Shown: positions 1 through 12,628, counted from the first letter of the stretch. The stretch is 64,000 nucleotides of DNA from Patiria pectinifera (GCA_029964075.1 CM057149.1:36910900-36974899); one strand, 5' to 3'. Made by a program: numbers and translations. Notes: generated by a model not told the origin, from the sequence alone.

Positions 1-600
1 ATGGTGTTCAAATATCAGTGACTGGAATTGACTCGAGCATTTTGGAGCATAAATTTGACTTGACTCGACCACACATTGTGACTCGACTCCGGCGAGTCAC
101 TTAATTCCTTAAATATGACTCAACTCGAGTTACAAAATAAATTGACTCGTTTAACTCTGGATTGTGTTACGTGCAAATCAGTGGTGGCCTACTTGCAAAG
201 TGTACTAACATCATTCTGTAGTGCTGCTGGAGCACGCGTGGGCTGAATTCTGAACTTTGCTTGCGGATATAGGTGCATGCGAGCATTCACGAGTGATTTT
301 GAAAAGAACACTCAACCTCAAAACTATGTTATACAATGCCTTTCAAAAAGTGCTGTAAACTTCTTTTCACTTTTCCAGGATAGAAAGATGTGATCAGGCT
401 ACCGTGAACATGCAGAGCACGACCTGTTTGTAGGTTGGATTACACTATACAAATCGATCGATGTATTATATTGTTGGCCTATATACCAGACGCCGCGACT
501 ATTGAAATAAAATTGGTCATGTGGGAATAAATATGAAGCTAACATTTGGCGATAAAATACACATACCTTAGAAAAAAATAACGTGTGTAGGGGTTGTCAC
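1..600. other. non-coding, GACTCG-rich start
   Basis: No gene is recognised here. Bases 20-165 repeat loose variants of TGACTCGACTCGAG several times, a simple degenerate repeat. The rest is AT-rich and unremarkable. If the FLYWCH exon at 1147-2118 has a downstream exon on the minus strand, it would be expected here or further left, but I could not recognise one. Confidence 0.4.
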
Positions 601-804
601 GGAAAGATTTCCATATACGAAGTTCACGCAACACCCTGTGTACAAACCCTATGAGATAGAACTGAAAAAATCTAAGTGTTTTCTAAGAAAATGCTTGTAT
701 TTTCTCACTGCTCAAATTGACTTTGATGACATGAAATTGCTATCTGGGGGCTTGTTAGTCAATACAGAGGAAAAGTAGTGAACTTCGTATATGGAAATCT
801 TTCC
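601..804. mobile_element. short MITE-like element with 27-bp inverted ends
   Basis: Bases 601-627 and 778-804 are perfect reverse complements (GGAAAGATTTCCATATACGA and onward). The 150 bp between them is AT-rich with no coding potential. Length and structure fit a non-autonomous TIR element. No clear target-site duplication was found, so the superfamily is not assigned. Confidence 0.6.
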
Positions 805-1146
805 TTTTTTTTTTTTGGTGGGGAAGGGCGGCATATTATACGTCCAGTTCGACTCTGTTCAGAATTTTTTTTTTACATGGCAGGGGATCTAAGATATGGT
901 TTTGTACAAAACCCATGATTTTCAAAAACAAACATTACAAAAATGAGTCCTTCTCCAGTATCCTTTCTCTTGCCACTAATGTTTGTAATCAAATACTTCG
1001 TTTTCTGAGAGGCATCTGTCATGCACTGACATTATTTTATATAGCACAAACTATCGTTTCCTTTTAGGATTGATATACATGTAAGTCCAGTCCAGCTCTG
1101 GTTAGAAAATCTAAATGCAAGTATTTTGCTCGATATTGAAAAAGAA

Positions 1147-2118
1147 TTACCTTGACTGTAGAGAACGGACATATACGATTCTCGGTATAGCATCACTCTG
1201 AGAACCAGGAGGCATTGATTTCCAAGCACCACCTCCTGGGTGCGGTCTTGATGGAGGCATCATCTGAACTGAAGAAACACTATCAGGTCCTCCTCCTATA
1301 CCCTCGCTGGGTGAGTCACTCGGCGGAGACATTGAGTACCTCCTCTTCCGGGCTTTCTGTGTAATATCCGAGGGAGGAGGGTGGTTGTGAGAGTTGTTGA
1401 AGACCGTGGCTCGTCTGATGTCGCCCATGATCATGGCACGGGCGCCACAGCCTCTCTGGCGACACCTGAGATACGTCTTGTCAAGCTGTTGGCGGTTCTT
1501 GGTGTATGCATAGCCGCTGATGACATAAGCCACGGATCTCTGGGTGTAGACCTCGCTGTAAGTGTGAGGGAAGAGCGTCTCGTCTAACGATGCCATGTCG
1601 GTACTGTCCTGCTCCGCCGTTTCTTCGTCATCCTCGCGATATCCCTCCAACGCGGATCCGCCTTCTGATCCGAAAGATGAAGCATCTGACAGGACCTCCA
1701 CTCCCTCTTCAAACTGACTCGTGTCATCGTCGTCTGGGATTTCTTCACATTGCATTATGACGTTGTCCTGGAGTCTACCATCGGGGGATTGGAGGTGGTA
1801 CGAACCTCGGGAGTACCTCCCGTCATCACCACCCAGAGAGTGAGCTGACAAGTTGGTTGCCGAGGTAGTCAAATCGATGGGTGAAATTCCCGCTAGCGCC
1901 GGACGCTTAACTCCACCAGAGCTCGGTAGAGTTTGTCCCGGGATGAAAGTGTTGTTCTCCAGGACAGGACTTGGCACAGCAGGAAATCCCGAGGGTCGGT
2001 GAGCCGGATAGGTCTCCACGATGTATCCGAGAGGCATTTGAGGAGGAATTATGCCTAGCATCTTCGCCTGTCCATCCTTGTATTGATCCTTGATTGTCTC
2101 CATCTCTGCCTTTCTCAT
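1147..2118 (-). CDS. FLYWCH-type zinc-finger protein (single visible exon)
   Basis: The reading frame codes for up to 323 residues. The first half is Pro/Ser-rich and then strongly acidic (EEIPDDDDTSQFEEG, DDEETAEQDS), probably disordered. At about residues 190-255 lies a FLYWCH-like finger: a GYAYTKN strand, TYLRCRQRGCGARA with two cysteines, and a closing HNHPPP, i.e. the C-x(4-5)-C...H-x-H zinc ligands. A basic KARKRRYS patch follows, a possible nuclear localisation signal, then a Pro/Gly-rich tail. FLYWCH fingers bind DNA or protein partners in nuclear regulators, so a nuclear role is inferred. The first Met is at 2118; a second at residue 6 (METIKDQ) sits just after GGCAGAG and could be the true start or lie next to an acceptor. 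The stop codon overlaps a good splice donor (AAG|GTAATT), so this may be an internal exon whose frame continues elsewhere. No other exon was recognised. Confidence 0.7.
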   Translation of the reverse strand: MRKAEMETIKDQYKDGQAKMLGIIPPQMPLGYIVETYPAHRPSGFPAVPSPVLENNTFIPGQTLPSSGGVKRPALAGISPIDLTTSATNLSAHSLGGDDGRYSRGSYHLQSPDGRLQDNVIMQCEEIPDDDDTSQFEEGVEVLSDASSFGSEGGSALEGYREDDEETAEQDSTDMASLDETLFPHTYSEVYTQRSVAYVISGYAYTKNRQQLDKTYLRCRQRGCGARAMIMGDIRRATVFNNSHNHPPPSDITQKARKRRYSMSPPSDSPSEGIGGGPDSVSSVQMMPPSRPHPGGGAWKSMPPGSQSDAIPRIVYVRSLQSR

Positions 2119-4039
2119 CCAGGTGGTATGTCTTACGATGTGTAATTAGATTGTGAGTTTCTCCAGACTTTGTCCACTAACGCCTATATACATGTACACC
2201 TAAACAACAACAACCATCTTTCCTAAACTGCTTCTCGGTATAACAAAGGTGACGACTTCCAAAGAGGAACACAAAGGCCCACCAAGATTACTTCGTCTTC
2301 TTCAAAATACATGTAGTCTCACTACGATATCTCAAGTATGAGAGATGCGGGAAAACCTTCCTCGACGATTATGATGAGAAATGGCTTTAAAACCTGCACG
2401 TTCGGCGGTGCACGGCAACTCATTCGCCTTGCCAGCACTGCTATACAAGACCAAGTTAACTACAATGCAGGCGTAGAACTAGCTGGCCAGTTTTGTTGTA
2501 GACGTGCAATTCAATTTTTTGTTGTTGTAGACATTGTGTAGAGAGCGAGGCGATGCTATAGGATTACCTCGTAACGCCAATGAATGGGTTAAATTCGGCC
2601 TTTTGTGAAGACCAGATGCATGAAAAGACTTCCAGTGAATAGCCATTCGGAATCGATTGAAAGGGCTTTTGTGCGCTCTGCGTGCAGCGTAGTGGCGAAC
2701 CCAATTATAGGTTCAAGGAAAAAATGGCGTCTCGTCCTTTGTGTTGGACGAGAGTGTTTTTCATTTTTCCAATCTCAAAAAACACCCTGCATAAACCGTC
2801 AGAGTGAAACGGAGAAGCAATAAAACGCGTCAGATTTCGATACTAGGGATTGCTGGATATTTTCGACGACAATAATTTCATATTGCAAGAAATACCTGTA
2901 TTAAAAGCATGTCACTATATACACACAACCATTCGATTTGTTATCCGCGCGTTATGATGTGACCGTACGAATAATTGACCAACGATTTCCGTTTTGAGTT
3001 TTGGACAATGGAAATCTCAAGTCATATTGATGATTAAGATGATTTAACAAAGTTTGACGTGTAGTTCAAATGATTTGATTTTCATTTTAACATGTATTAT
3101 GACTCGCATTGGCAACTGTTAGTTTATACTTTGTCCATTTTCATTTTGTTTTATTACTAAAAGGCCTACAATGAAAGAGCGTCATTGAATATGGTGTATG
3201 ATTCGTTTTGCACCGCTTCGCCTTTTTGGTACGGGATACGCTCACGCCGAGACGTCACATGGCGAGCTTCTGGAATCCTAGGCTGCCCCCCCCCATTTTA
3301 CACGATATTGCTCTTTTTCTTGCTATAATTTTTGACAGAATGATTTCTAACTGTATCACCCCAAGAAATATTCATGTTGGAATTTTATCTTGGTATTGGT
3401 ATTCCTCAAGCAAAAATGATGAGAAATCACTTGAAGATTGGTAAAAATAAAATAATTTTATTTACGACCTTGCACATGCGGCATTTATAACCAAGCTAAG
3501 ATGTACCTTCCTACAGCCGGGCGGTTCTACATTTAGTCGAGCTGGCTTGAATGAAGCTCTTATCAGCGGTCCGAATTTTGTTTTGTAAATGCTAATGACG
3601 TCCTTCAAGTTGATTAAAAACAATTGTGTATCCTAAAAGACATTTTAGTTTCCTATTTAAATTTCAGTTTTTACTCAATCGACAGCCACAAAATTATTTC
3701 ATAGATTTTGATATCTTTGTTCGAGTACACCGAGTTCCACTTGCCCCATGTATTTTAGATTTTCGGAAGTGAGAGGTCAATCTTTGGCTCTATATTTCTC
3801 TCAGTCCCGGTATCCCATCAGGCGATTTTTTCAGTCTCCAAAAGTGGAGATGCTAGTAACAATTTTACAAAAGCGTTTTCTCGAGGGTGATTTTGTTGAG
3901 AAATCAATGTACCAAAAATATGAGCAAATTTACGAATTATTGCGCGTTAATTTTCCTATACATGGTTTCCGGAAGGGCGCCACCAGGAGTGAACTTTCTA
4001 TTGCATGTGACATGTCAGTCGCAATATTGCTAAAGGCCT
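2119..4039. other. intergenic stretch, nothing recognised
   Basis: About 1.9 kb upstream of the FLYWCH exon. Small open frames (2338-2541, 2605-2823, 3208-3444, 3748-4041) show no recognisable motif, have no plausible splice context and look like chance. The first exon and promoter of the FLYWCH gene may lie here but cannot be placed. Confidence 0.4.
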
Positions 4040-4043
4040 AAAC

Positions 4044-4270
4044 AGGGTGAGTAAAAAAAAAAAACAAAAAAAAACAAAACGGTAGGACCATTTTTGAATG
4101 AAGTTTTGCCTAAAGTAATTTCCAAATGTAGGATATTCAAGCCCAATCAATGAGCTTTCTAGCGTTTGGCTCAAGAATCATTCAAATCACTCGTGTGCTT
4201 TTCAAGTGACGGAATTTTGGACACAAATACCGTGTTTTAAAGTTCTGTCCACGGATCACAAAAAAAAGGT
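4044..4270. mobile_element. half copy of the CAGGGTGAGT MITE family
   Basis: Begins with CAGGGTGAGTAAAAAAA and continues through blocks (AATCAATGAGCTTTCTAG, AAAGTTCTGTCCACGGATCA) shared with the copies at 16825-17334, 24710-25018 and 61136-61672. Only the left half is present; the sequence departs at about 4270. The end motif resembles Tc1/mariner-type termini, but no transposase is present. Confidence 0.65.
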
Positions 4271-4733
4271 GTTGCAGGCGATTCACAATGCAGTGCGCCA
4301 CCAAGAGTTTGCCATGGAGAGTCCATTTTTAAAGTTTACGGTCGACAAAACACGGCCCATTTGAATCAGCCTCGACTCCAGGGGCGCGTGGTCGTTCCTT
4401 ACACTAACCCCTGGCTGTGATGATTACGTAATGACACTGAATGGCCATTCACAGCGTACTGTGCGGGCATTTCGAAGATTGCACGCCGGGCGCGCCCATA
4501 ATGCGCTCGCGCTCGCGTGCTTAGCTTTGCACGTAAACGTCACGTACGAAAAAAAATTATGATTCAAAAGTCGCGATGCCTGTACGATATGGATTATGTC
4601 AGCCGCGTTTTTCGCTAAAAAAAACCCTGTATCTGTGGTTGTAAAGGCACGAAAGGGGTACGTACATTTAATACAAATCTTTGCTAATATTAACACAACG
4701 TCCAAACGTTGTGTTTGAAAGGATTGATTCTTC

Positions 4734-5595
4734 AAAATCACAACTTTTAACATTTTAAAGATGGCGTCGGCACGTAAAATGGATAAACTGCAGCCCTAAT
4801 TATAATGTACCGTATTTCGGTATATTTAAATTACACAATTCCAGGGGTTACGATCGCGCAAGGCATGATGGGAAACAACATGGCGCTGCAAGGTCGTACC
4901 CACGGGGCACGAGGTTGGCATGTGCAAGATTTTTGAACACGTATGCAAATGAGCAATAGTCTGGTGCCTGGATATGCGTTACATTAGCGTTTGTTTTTTG
5001 TATGCGGTGTCTGGGTTAAAAACAGAGTCAATTCGTCGCAGCGCGAGCACGGCGTGAGTTACAAAAACACGATTTTTTTTTTAAAATTAAACTGTTACGA
5101 TTTTATCGAGACAAATGCAGTATCATATTTCATATTAATATGACCATATGACCATATTGGAAAGGAAATTGGTATTTTCGAGAAGGCATTGACAAATGAT
5201 CGCGAAAACACGTACTGCACGTTGTGAATAATAACACCAAGTACACGATAAAAATCCATTACTAGCCAATTGCGGTATCGAATCAGGCCATACAGGAAGA
5301 AAGTTTCCTATCCAGGGTTTACTATTGGAAACCAGGTTGGAAATAAAGTAAGCACTGGGGACGAAGTTGGATAAACTGCAGCCCTAATTATAATGTACCC
5401 AACCTCGTGCCCCGTGGGTACGATCTTGCAGCGCCATGTTGTTTCCCATCATGCCTTGCGCGATCGTAACCCCTGGAAGCGATATTTTTTTTCTGGAATT
5501 GTGTAATTTAAATATACGGTACATTATAATTAGGGCTGCAGTTTATCCGTTTTACATGCCGACGCCATCTTTAAAATGTTAAAAGTTGTGATTTT
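4734..5595. mobile_element. foldback element with ~185-bp inverted arms
   Basis: The left arm (4734-4919) and right arm (about 5395-5595) are near-identical reverse complements. Each carries AAGATGGCGTCGGCA, CTGCAGCCCTAATTATAATG and AAGGCATGATGGGAAACAAC. The ~475-bp centre is unrelated to the arms but matches, inverted, 26007-26445. Part of one arm recurs at 12629-12728 and 4371-4410. There is no coding capacity. This is a composite, non-autonomous foldback of unknown superfamily. Confidence 0.7.
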
Positions 5596-5597
5596 GG

Positions 5598-5787
5598 CGT
5601 ATGACCTTGTGTTTTTGGACGTGCGTGCGGCGGGGCCGTACGTACATGTACATGTACATGTACATTACTTGTAGACAACAGCCCAGTACGTGCATGCACA
5701 CATGGGTTGTCTACAGGAAATGTACATGTACATGTACATGTACGTACGGCCCCGCCGCACGCACGTCCAAAAACACGAGGTCATACG
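5598..5787. repeat. 190-bp near-perfect palindrome with (TGTACA)n core
   Basis: Both arms read inward from CGTATGACC, through GTGTTTTTGGACGTGCGTGC and GGCGGGGCCGTACGTACATG, into repeated TGTACA. Even the loop holds a smaller inverted pair (TGTAGACAAC / GTTGTCTACA). The arms differ at only about one or two bases. It directly abuts the foldback element on its left. It would extrude a long hairpin and may be a MITE inserted beside it. Confidence 0.75.
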
Positions 5788-8049
5788 TCACAGACTGTTT
5801 ATGCATATTCATGAGTTTGCACGGGCGCGCCTGCATATTGCAAACATTACAGCGCGGCCGCCATTTTGAAATCGGACGCATGGGGGAGCATTTTCGGGAC
5901 GATATTTGTGGAATCTGATGACTGAAATTCGTCTTGTGGCCAGATGGATGAAAATATTGAGACCAAAGAACGTTTTTTTCGAAAAGGTATGAGTTGCTCT
6001 ACGACTAAAAACCTTAACTTTGGAAATTTGTGTCCTGGATGAAAAGATAATCTCGATCGAAAGATGTAGCAAAATCGCTACATCAGCGGTCAAAAAAATT
6101 CAGTCTCTGTGAAAGCATCGGGCGTCTGGCCGTACTACAGTGCGGCCAGACGCAGTCGGGCTAGGATACTCTGAGCTTCACAGAATCTTGTGAAGGAAGT
6201 GGCATATGACCTATGTATAAAGCATCTGGCTGCAGCTGTTCAAGACTGCAGTTACACAATGTGCGCAATGGCTATCCGAACACTTCCCATGGAAATACAC
6301 ACGTCCGTACCGGATGTGATTTCTGTTTCATTGCGGACCATGTGAACAAAATTTTGAGCGTTGCATAATGCAATCCGACCGTTCGTGATTCTAAACGAAT
6401 CGGCGCCTGAGCAAGTGACGGAAATTGTAAATTTTCAAAACACATAAGTTTTACAGAATTTCCTACATTATAAGTATTTATTACGCTTTTCAACGAAAAA
6501 AACTCTCTAAACTGGAATAAAAGAGTAATGAATCAGTCTTAACGGCCGTTTCAAACCTTGCAGAGTCGTGACCGTGATGACGCGTAGGTCACAGGACCCT
6601 CAAAATCCAACCAATCAGAGCGTGATTCATCAGAGTATCCCAGCGTCCTGTTTGCAGGGCGGGGTACGAGCGAAGGCCATGGTAGACTTGAATTCAACTC
6701 GGTTATTATAGCAAAAATCAGCTTGTATTGCGCGTTATAGTTAGTATCCCCGTGATTTTCAAAAATGTTGATGTATTTTTTTCCAGAACGAAGTTCAAAA
6801 AGAAAAATGTCCTCGAACAAATCAATTTTGGCTTTTGTTTTGAGCATTGTTTATACCTATAAACAATCCAAATTTCCCAAACAATAATACCGATTTGAAT
6901 GATTACAAAATATTTAAAGAACAATTAAACGACTATTCATTGGTCACTAATAAACAAGATACATAACTTTTTATAAATATAGTGTGCACGAATAAACGTG
7001 GAACATAAAAATTCAAAATCCATAATAGGCGTTTAGGGCTGAAATAATACAGATTTAATTACTGCAACTGCATACTTTTCACATCCTCCATACTGACATT
7101 TGTATCCTTGTGGAGACATTTCTTTGTTCTCGTGTACTAACATTTTTGAGTTTGAAAGTACAGTTTCAAAATGCTCCTATTTTTTACCAGAATAAATGTC
7201 CTTGGCTAAAATTCGGACATAATATCCCCTTTCTTAACTCTACCATTTGCGACAAATCAACATACCTCGGAAATTCCTAGTTTTTGAGTAAAATCCATAA
7301 TCTATTTCGTGTATATAGAAATTGCCATTTGGAGATGTATACAATCTTTTGTTCCCTATTGTGTGCATGTCTTCAGAGGGCACGGTGTATCAGATCACTG
7401 TGACAGATGGCTTGTTGGACCATCTAGTCTCCGCTACACGTAAGTGCACCGACGCGCAAAGTAAGAAAAATTGCCAAGTCACGTTAATTATTTTATGCAA
7501 TGTCATCGCACTGGTCGCGATTATTAGTTTGCAATTCGTTTCCAGAGGTTTTCTAATTGTTATTAACCTGTTTTCCTGATATATTGTTTTGTCCCAAATT
7601 TCGCAACCTTTCCAACACATTCAACAATGTCCCCTGAATTTCATTTCTGAACTGCCCAAATGTTCTGTTTATTCGATTTAACAATCATGTTTTATACACT
7701 TTTGAATGCTCAAACAGAACACAATGGGGACTGAACGCTACTTCCACAACCTCTTACATTACACACATGATCATACCTTACAAATAAATAAGCAAAAGGA
7801 CAAGATCCTCTTCTCTTTTGTACAGTAATTAATTTGATTTCATAAACCAGATAAAATTGTTTCGTTTTCTATCGCACGAAAATAATTTTTGTTTGAAAGC
7901 CAAAATCCTCACCCAATTCAAAATATGAGGTTATATAAATTCCAAGTTCTTGACTGTACACCTGTAAATTAGCTCGCTTAAGAATTAATGGCAAATCGGT
8001 TCTAAAATGGACTCGAGTTTTCATGGCTTCACTGAGGTTTTTTTCCAAG
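5788..8049. other. intergenic stretch with one small hairpin
   Basis: No gene is recognised. An 11-bp inverted pair with a 10-base loop (GCGTCTGGCCG ... CGGCCAGACGC) lies at 6122-6153. The open frames at 5809-6093, 6551-6924 and 7322-7620 have no family motifs and no splice support. P450 gene A ends at 8050, so the left part of its 3' untranslated region must lie just below that position. Confidence 0.4.
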
Positions 8050-11000
8050 CTATTCCCTTGGCTCTGCTACTACACGATAGTCCTCCGGAAAGACTTCAAG
8101 AAACTTGGCTTCTAACTTGGGTTTCGGGTCGCTCTCCGAGAGCTTGAACTTGAAGTTCTGTATTAGTGTGATGTAGAACAGGAAGAACTCCTTCATGGCC
8201 AACTGTTCCCCGATACAGCGTCTTCGTCCTGTTTATGACATAACAGAAATGAAGATTATAATCAAAATACCTACTAAAAACAACGTAACGCCATTCGCTC
8301 TACTTTTACGCTCCGCCATAGGCATGCAGAGCCTCGATCTGTCAATTTTACACAATAAAATTCAGTGATCTGAACCCCGACACGGAAATCACTGAACTGG
8401 TTATAGTCATTGTGTAAAGCTGCCAGATCGAGGCTGTCCATGCCTATGGCGGAAACATGAAAAGAGCGAATTCAAGAATATGTATGGACCTTAATGCATC
8501 TCACATAATGCAGTTGTAACGTTTATCATTTTAACAACACCAATGTTAACAATGGCTGGGACGTAAAGCGTTGAGATGAAGTGGGTTAGTGAATGTAGAT
8601 TGAGGTTTATTTTATTTTATTTTATTTTAAAAGAGTAGAGCACAACTATAAAGGGACTAGACAGCTCACAATGCTAAACCGCCGTTATGGTGTCCAAGCA
8701 ACTGCAGGTTGAAACTCCGCTTGAATCTATTTCTTTTTCACACATTAAATTAATTTATTCTAGTCCACCTAGTTACCCTTCTGTTTTATTTGATGATTTG
8801 TATAAAAGTCAAGAACCATGCCTTTGAAAAAAAACTCAGTCCTAAGTGTAAAGAGAAAGTACTTGGAAACAACTTAAAAAGTACCAACCTATTGAGAAGG
8901 GTATGAGGTATTCTGGTTTGCTGATGCGGCCTTGTTCGTCGATAAACCTGTCGGGTCTGAAGTCTTCTGGATCACCCCAGAGCTCCGGATCAAAGTGGAC
9001 CGAATAGATGTTAGGAATGACCGTGGTATCTTTGGGAATCTTGTAGCCTAGGACATCAACATCAGCTGCCGTAAAGTGAGCTATCCAGAGCCAGAAATTG
9101 GTATCCATGCGAAGGGTTTCCAGGATAACAGCCTCCGTGTACGGCATCTTCTCTTTATCCTTTAGCGAAGGCGGCCGGTCCCCGATGACGTCTTGGATCT
9201 CCTGGAAGACGCGCTGCTGCACCTCGGCATGAAAAGCAGTGGCCAGAATCAGGAAGAGGAATAGACCCACGGCCGTGTCTCCTTGGTCCAAAATAAAGAA
9301 GACAAGCATCCACTGAAGGTTCTCCTCTTTGAAGCCTCCGGACAGGTCACTGTTGGGGTCACCTTTAGCCATCTCAATCAGGCACTCGTCCAGCATGTCA
9401 GAAGGGTTGTCTGGATCTAGAGTGACCCTGTGCCTGTCGATGTGATTCTTAATGAATCCTAACAAGTCCTCCGTATTCCTCTTGCCCTGCTTCAATCGAG
9501 AGCCCAGACCGAACCTGTGTAGGAATGGGAGGAGCGGCTCCACGTCATACATGTTAAAGATCGGCGTGAACCAGTCCCTGATAATATTCAGCACCTTGGA
9601 AAACTCTCTATCGTCTTCCTTGTAGGTGGTGCTGAAGATCATGGAAAAGGTCACGTTCAGGAAACAGAGGCTCACTGGATTGCCAAGAAAAAACGACTGG
9701 CCGTTTCTCTTCTTGATGAGCTTGACTAGGTGGTTAGCCTCTCGATGGATGAGGGGTTGTGCTGCAGAAGTACCGTAACCAAAATGGCGGACGGTCCTCA
9801 TCATGTACTTCTTCTCCCGTTTCCAAGAGTTGGTGTAAGACTCGAAGAAAATACCTAATACACGAAGAGAGAGATTCGTTTTACGACATGTTTTTTTTGT
9901 ATTGAACATTCTGCATAAATCAATACAACTTGGTAGGACTATTTCGGACTATTGAACATTCTGACTATAAATTCGGACAATCGAACCTTCGGACAAAATA
10001 AGGAGCATTCGGATTATGGAACCTTCGGACATTAATGAACCGTCGGATTTTCGAACCTTCGGACTATCACATCAAAAGTTCAGATAAATGTACCTTATCT
10101 CATTTTCGGACTAATGTAAACCCGTGTACGGTCATCCCAGCAGATGGGATTTCTGGGGCGCTTGCATTGTTGTCCTTTTATCCCTTTTCCTTAGAATTTC
10201 ATTTCTGGGATACCGTTTTTCTAAGGGTGAGTAGTTGGGTAGCATTGTTCCCTAAATTTCTCTTTGTATGAGTACCTCAAAAGTAGCTGGGGTAAGTACG
10301 GGAAATTGTGTGTTCGGACTATCGAACCTTTGGATTAATAAACCTTCGGGCTATCGAACCATCGGACTATCGAGAAGACACGTTGATTTCAGAACAGATA
10401 GGCAAGACGAGAGTGTAAAAAAGGCCTGTAGTTAATTTCACCTTGTATGGTTTGAAATCAGCACTCACCAACACTTTTGCGATTCTTGTTGATATATGTG
10501 AACGGCCAATCAGGAGGGCGGTTAGATATAAGCTCAGACTGCCTGACGAGACCGTCCTTTATTGCCTTATAGCTGTTCAGGATCAGGACTTTCCTGGAAA
10601 GAGTTCAAACAGGTGTTCAACCAACTGATTTTAACAAGAGGTATAAAAGGTTAAAATGACTTACAGGTAAACTTGAAAAAAACGTGCAAGAAAAAAGTAT
10701 AACACATGTTAATTAACTCATTATTAATTATTTTTGCGGTAGAAAATGCGATTTTCTTACATTGTTTTTTTTTTTTTGCAATTGGGGTTCACATTTGAAA
10801 CAGAAAACCCCTGAACTGAAGAGTGTATAACGATTTCAATGATATCACGGCAATTGGTTAGAGAAGCATGGAATGTTTCAAGTGCATCGTCGTGAAACAC
10901 TAAAAAAAGAAGTGTCTCAAATTTTTCAAACATTTCAGAGACATGGACATTTGAAGAAAAATATAATGCCATTGCATCATTGGCCCTTTTGGAGATTATT

Positions 11001-12421
11001 GTGCAGTGTAGGCCTATATAATTATATGCGTCCGTACCGTATACGGAGCAGGACCACTAAAACTCAATTGTTTTCGTCCATTGATTTCTAATTGATTGGA
11101 GTGACCATGCATGACCACTGAGTGAAGTGGTCAACAGGTCACCACTCACCGACCGTCAACAGAGTCCTTGCTTCATGGTCTGGCCGCCACCTGAAGGCCA
11201 GTTCACAATAGGTCAAAACGCAACCTTGATCAATACGTGACTGGTCCACACTGCGTCAATAAGACCGAGTCTTACAGTGCAGTTTGGGAAAACATGCTGA
11301 ACAAAATCAGCTAACTTTACTTACTCCCGGCAACAACATTTTCAAGAAAAGTTCAGTAAGGTTGAGATCCCTCATAATTTATGCAGTAGTCCACAATTCA
11401 AGTTTACGATCTGAAATCCGTTTGAATTTGAATTGTTTCAAAAGTTTAACAGAAAGATTTCTGTTTTCTTGGACACCGTCACACCCAGGAGTGGATCAAG
11501 CGATTTCGATTTAACTCAGGCCTAGACTGGCACATGCCCGTGGCCCCGTGGCAGGGGAGATTTGGGGGTCTAAAGCCCCCTCGATATCGGGCCACAAACA
11601 TCAACATCACAAACATTCAGAAAACATGGCAAATGTTTGAAACCTGCAAATGCATTTTACACCATGATTCCTAACTTACCTAGCTGGAGTTACCCAGCCC
11701 CAAATTTTCATCATTGGGTTGTCATTCAGGGCTGGAGGAAGTTGTTCACCAAAACCAGCAGCATTGGCAGGTCCCAAAAAAATTTCGAAAATGTGCAATT
11801 ATGTCCAATTTACACACTAACTTCAACTGGAATTCACCAAAACCTTGCCTGGAATAACCATTATTCAGGTCCTTGAAGTAAAAAACGATCCACGATGAAA
11901 ATTCAGCCTACAATCGCAGTGAAAAAAAAGGAGGCATAACCGACAACCGTGCGGTCGTGATGATGCCCGCAGTTTGTGCACAAACAAAGCGCTGTCGATT
12001 ACCATGCACAACATAGCGAACCACAGGTCACACTTGCCAACAAATTTAGGGCTGGGTAACTCCAGCTATAACTTACCTGTACTAGCCTAGCCTATAGGAG
12101 TATTGGCCCTAGTAGTCATGGTAGTAGTAGTACTTACTTTCCCAAGTACAAAGTCAGCGTGAACATATCTGGATGGTACTGCTTTCCAATCCTGGTGATA
12201 TTGGCATTAGTCTGTCCAGAGTGTGGAGCGATCAGCAGTGAATTACCGACCAAGGGCCAGCCCCGAGGCCCGGGCGGCCAGGTGTATTTCCTCCAGTACG
12301 TCAGTCGCCGCCATATCACCGCCGTGACCAAGAACGTCACGACCGCACACAGGAGGAAAGGCACGGTAGAAATGTAGTTGGCGTTTGTCAAAACGGAGCT
12401 GACTTTGTCCGCGATCGCCAT
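8050..12421 (-). CDS. cytochrome P450, CYP2 clan (gene A), four exons
   Basis: Exons are complement(join(8050..8228, 8889..9854, 10469..10593, 12138..12421)), all with GT-AG borders and phases that match gene B; the product is 517 residues, normal for a CYP2-clan enzyme. It is a heme monooxygenase, anchored in the ER by the N-terminal helix (residues ~17-36), followed by the WPPGPRGWP hinge. Other landmarks are a C-helix-like SWKREKK, ETLR (K-helix ExxR), FRPDRF (PERF motif) and the heme loop FSIGRRRCIG with the Cys ligand. The I-helix reads DQGDTA in place of the usual AGxDT. The start at 12421 is chosen because ATGGCGATC is shared with the other copies; an in-frame Met eight codons earlier lacks that support. 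Intron 3 holds a MITE, intron 2 a minisatellite and intron 1 another MITE. The substrate cannot be inferred. Confidence 0.92.
8293..8470. mobile_element. 178-bp MITE in intron 3 of P450 gene A
   Basis: Inverted arms 8293-8356 and 8409-8470 share CCGCCATAGGCATGCAGAGC, TCGATCTG and TTTTACACAAT. A second, partial copy lies at 21796-21901, just past gene B. The termini read ATTCGCTCT / AGAGCGAAT. Confidence 0.7.
8607..8632. repeat. (TTTTA)n microsatellite
   Basis: About five units of TTTTA within intron 3 of P450 gene A, following the MITE. Confidence 0.8.
9930..10380. repeat. degenerate TTCGGACTATCGAACC minisatellite, two blocks
   Basis: Variants of TTCGGACTATCGAACC recur every 15-20 bp at about 9930-10085 and again at 10310-10375, in intron 2 of P450 gene A. 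The 220 bp between the blocks is non-repetitive. Units are diverged, with no coding meaning. Confidence 0.6.
11682..12067. mobile_element. MITE-like element in intron 1 of P450 gene A
   Basis: Bases 11682-11707 (AGCTGGAGTTACCCAGCCC...) and 12042-12067 are 26-bp inverted repeats with one mismatch. The interior has no coding potential. It lies just before the exon 1 donor in genomic order. Confidence 0.55.
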
Positions 12422-12628
12422 GTTGGAAGAGTGTTGATGGTCCACCGCTGTTTTCCTGTTTTCCTAGAAAGCACACGCAAGGGTCGTTGAGGCTAATGGC
12501 ATAGTACAACTAGTGTGTCGCGGCGCGCGCGGTGTGTGCGGTAGCGGGAACAAGCTCTGGGAACAAGCTGATAGCCTTGGTCAAGGCTACGTGTGGTACG
12601 GAAAAAATAAGCGCATACCCAGCCTAGC

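Noticed and set aside
12422..12445. Earlier in-frame Met for P450 gene A (MDHQHSSN)
   Set aside because: Not conserved in copies B or C; the shared ATGGCGATC start at 12421 is preferred.
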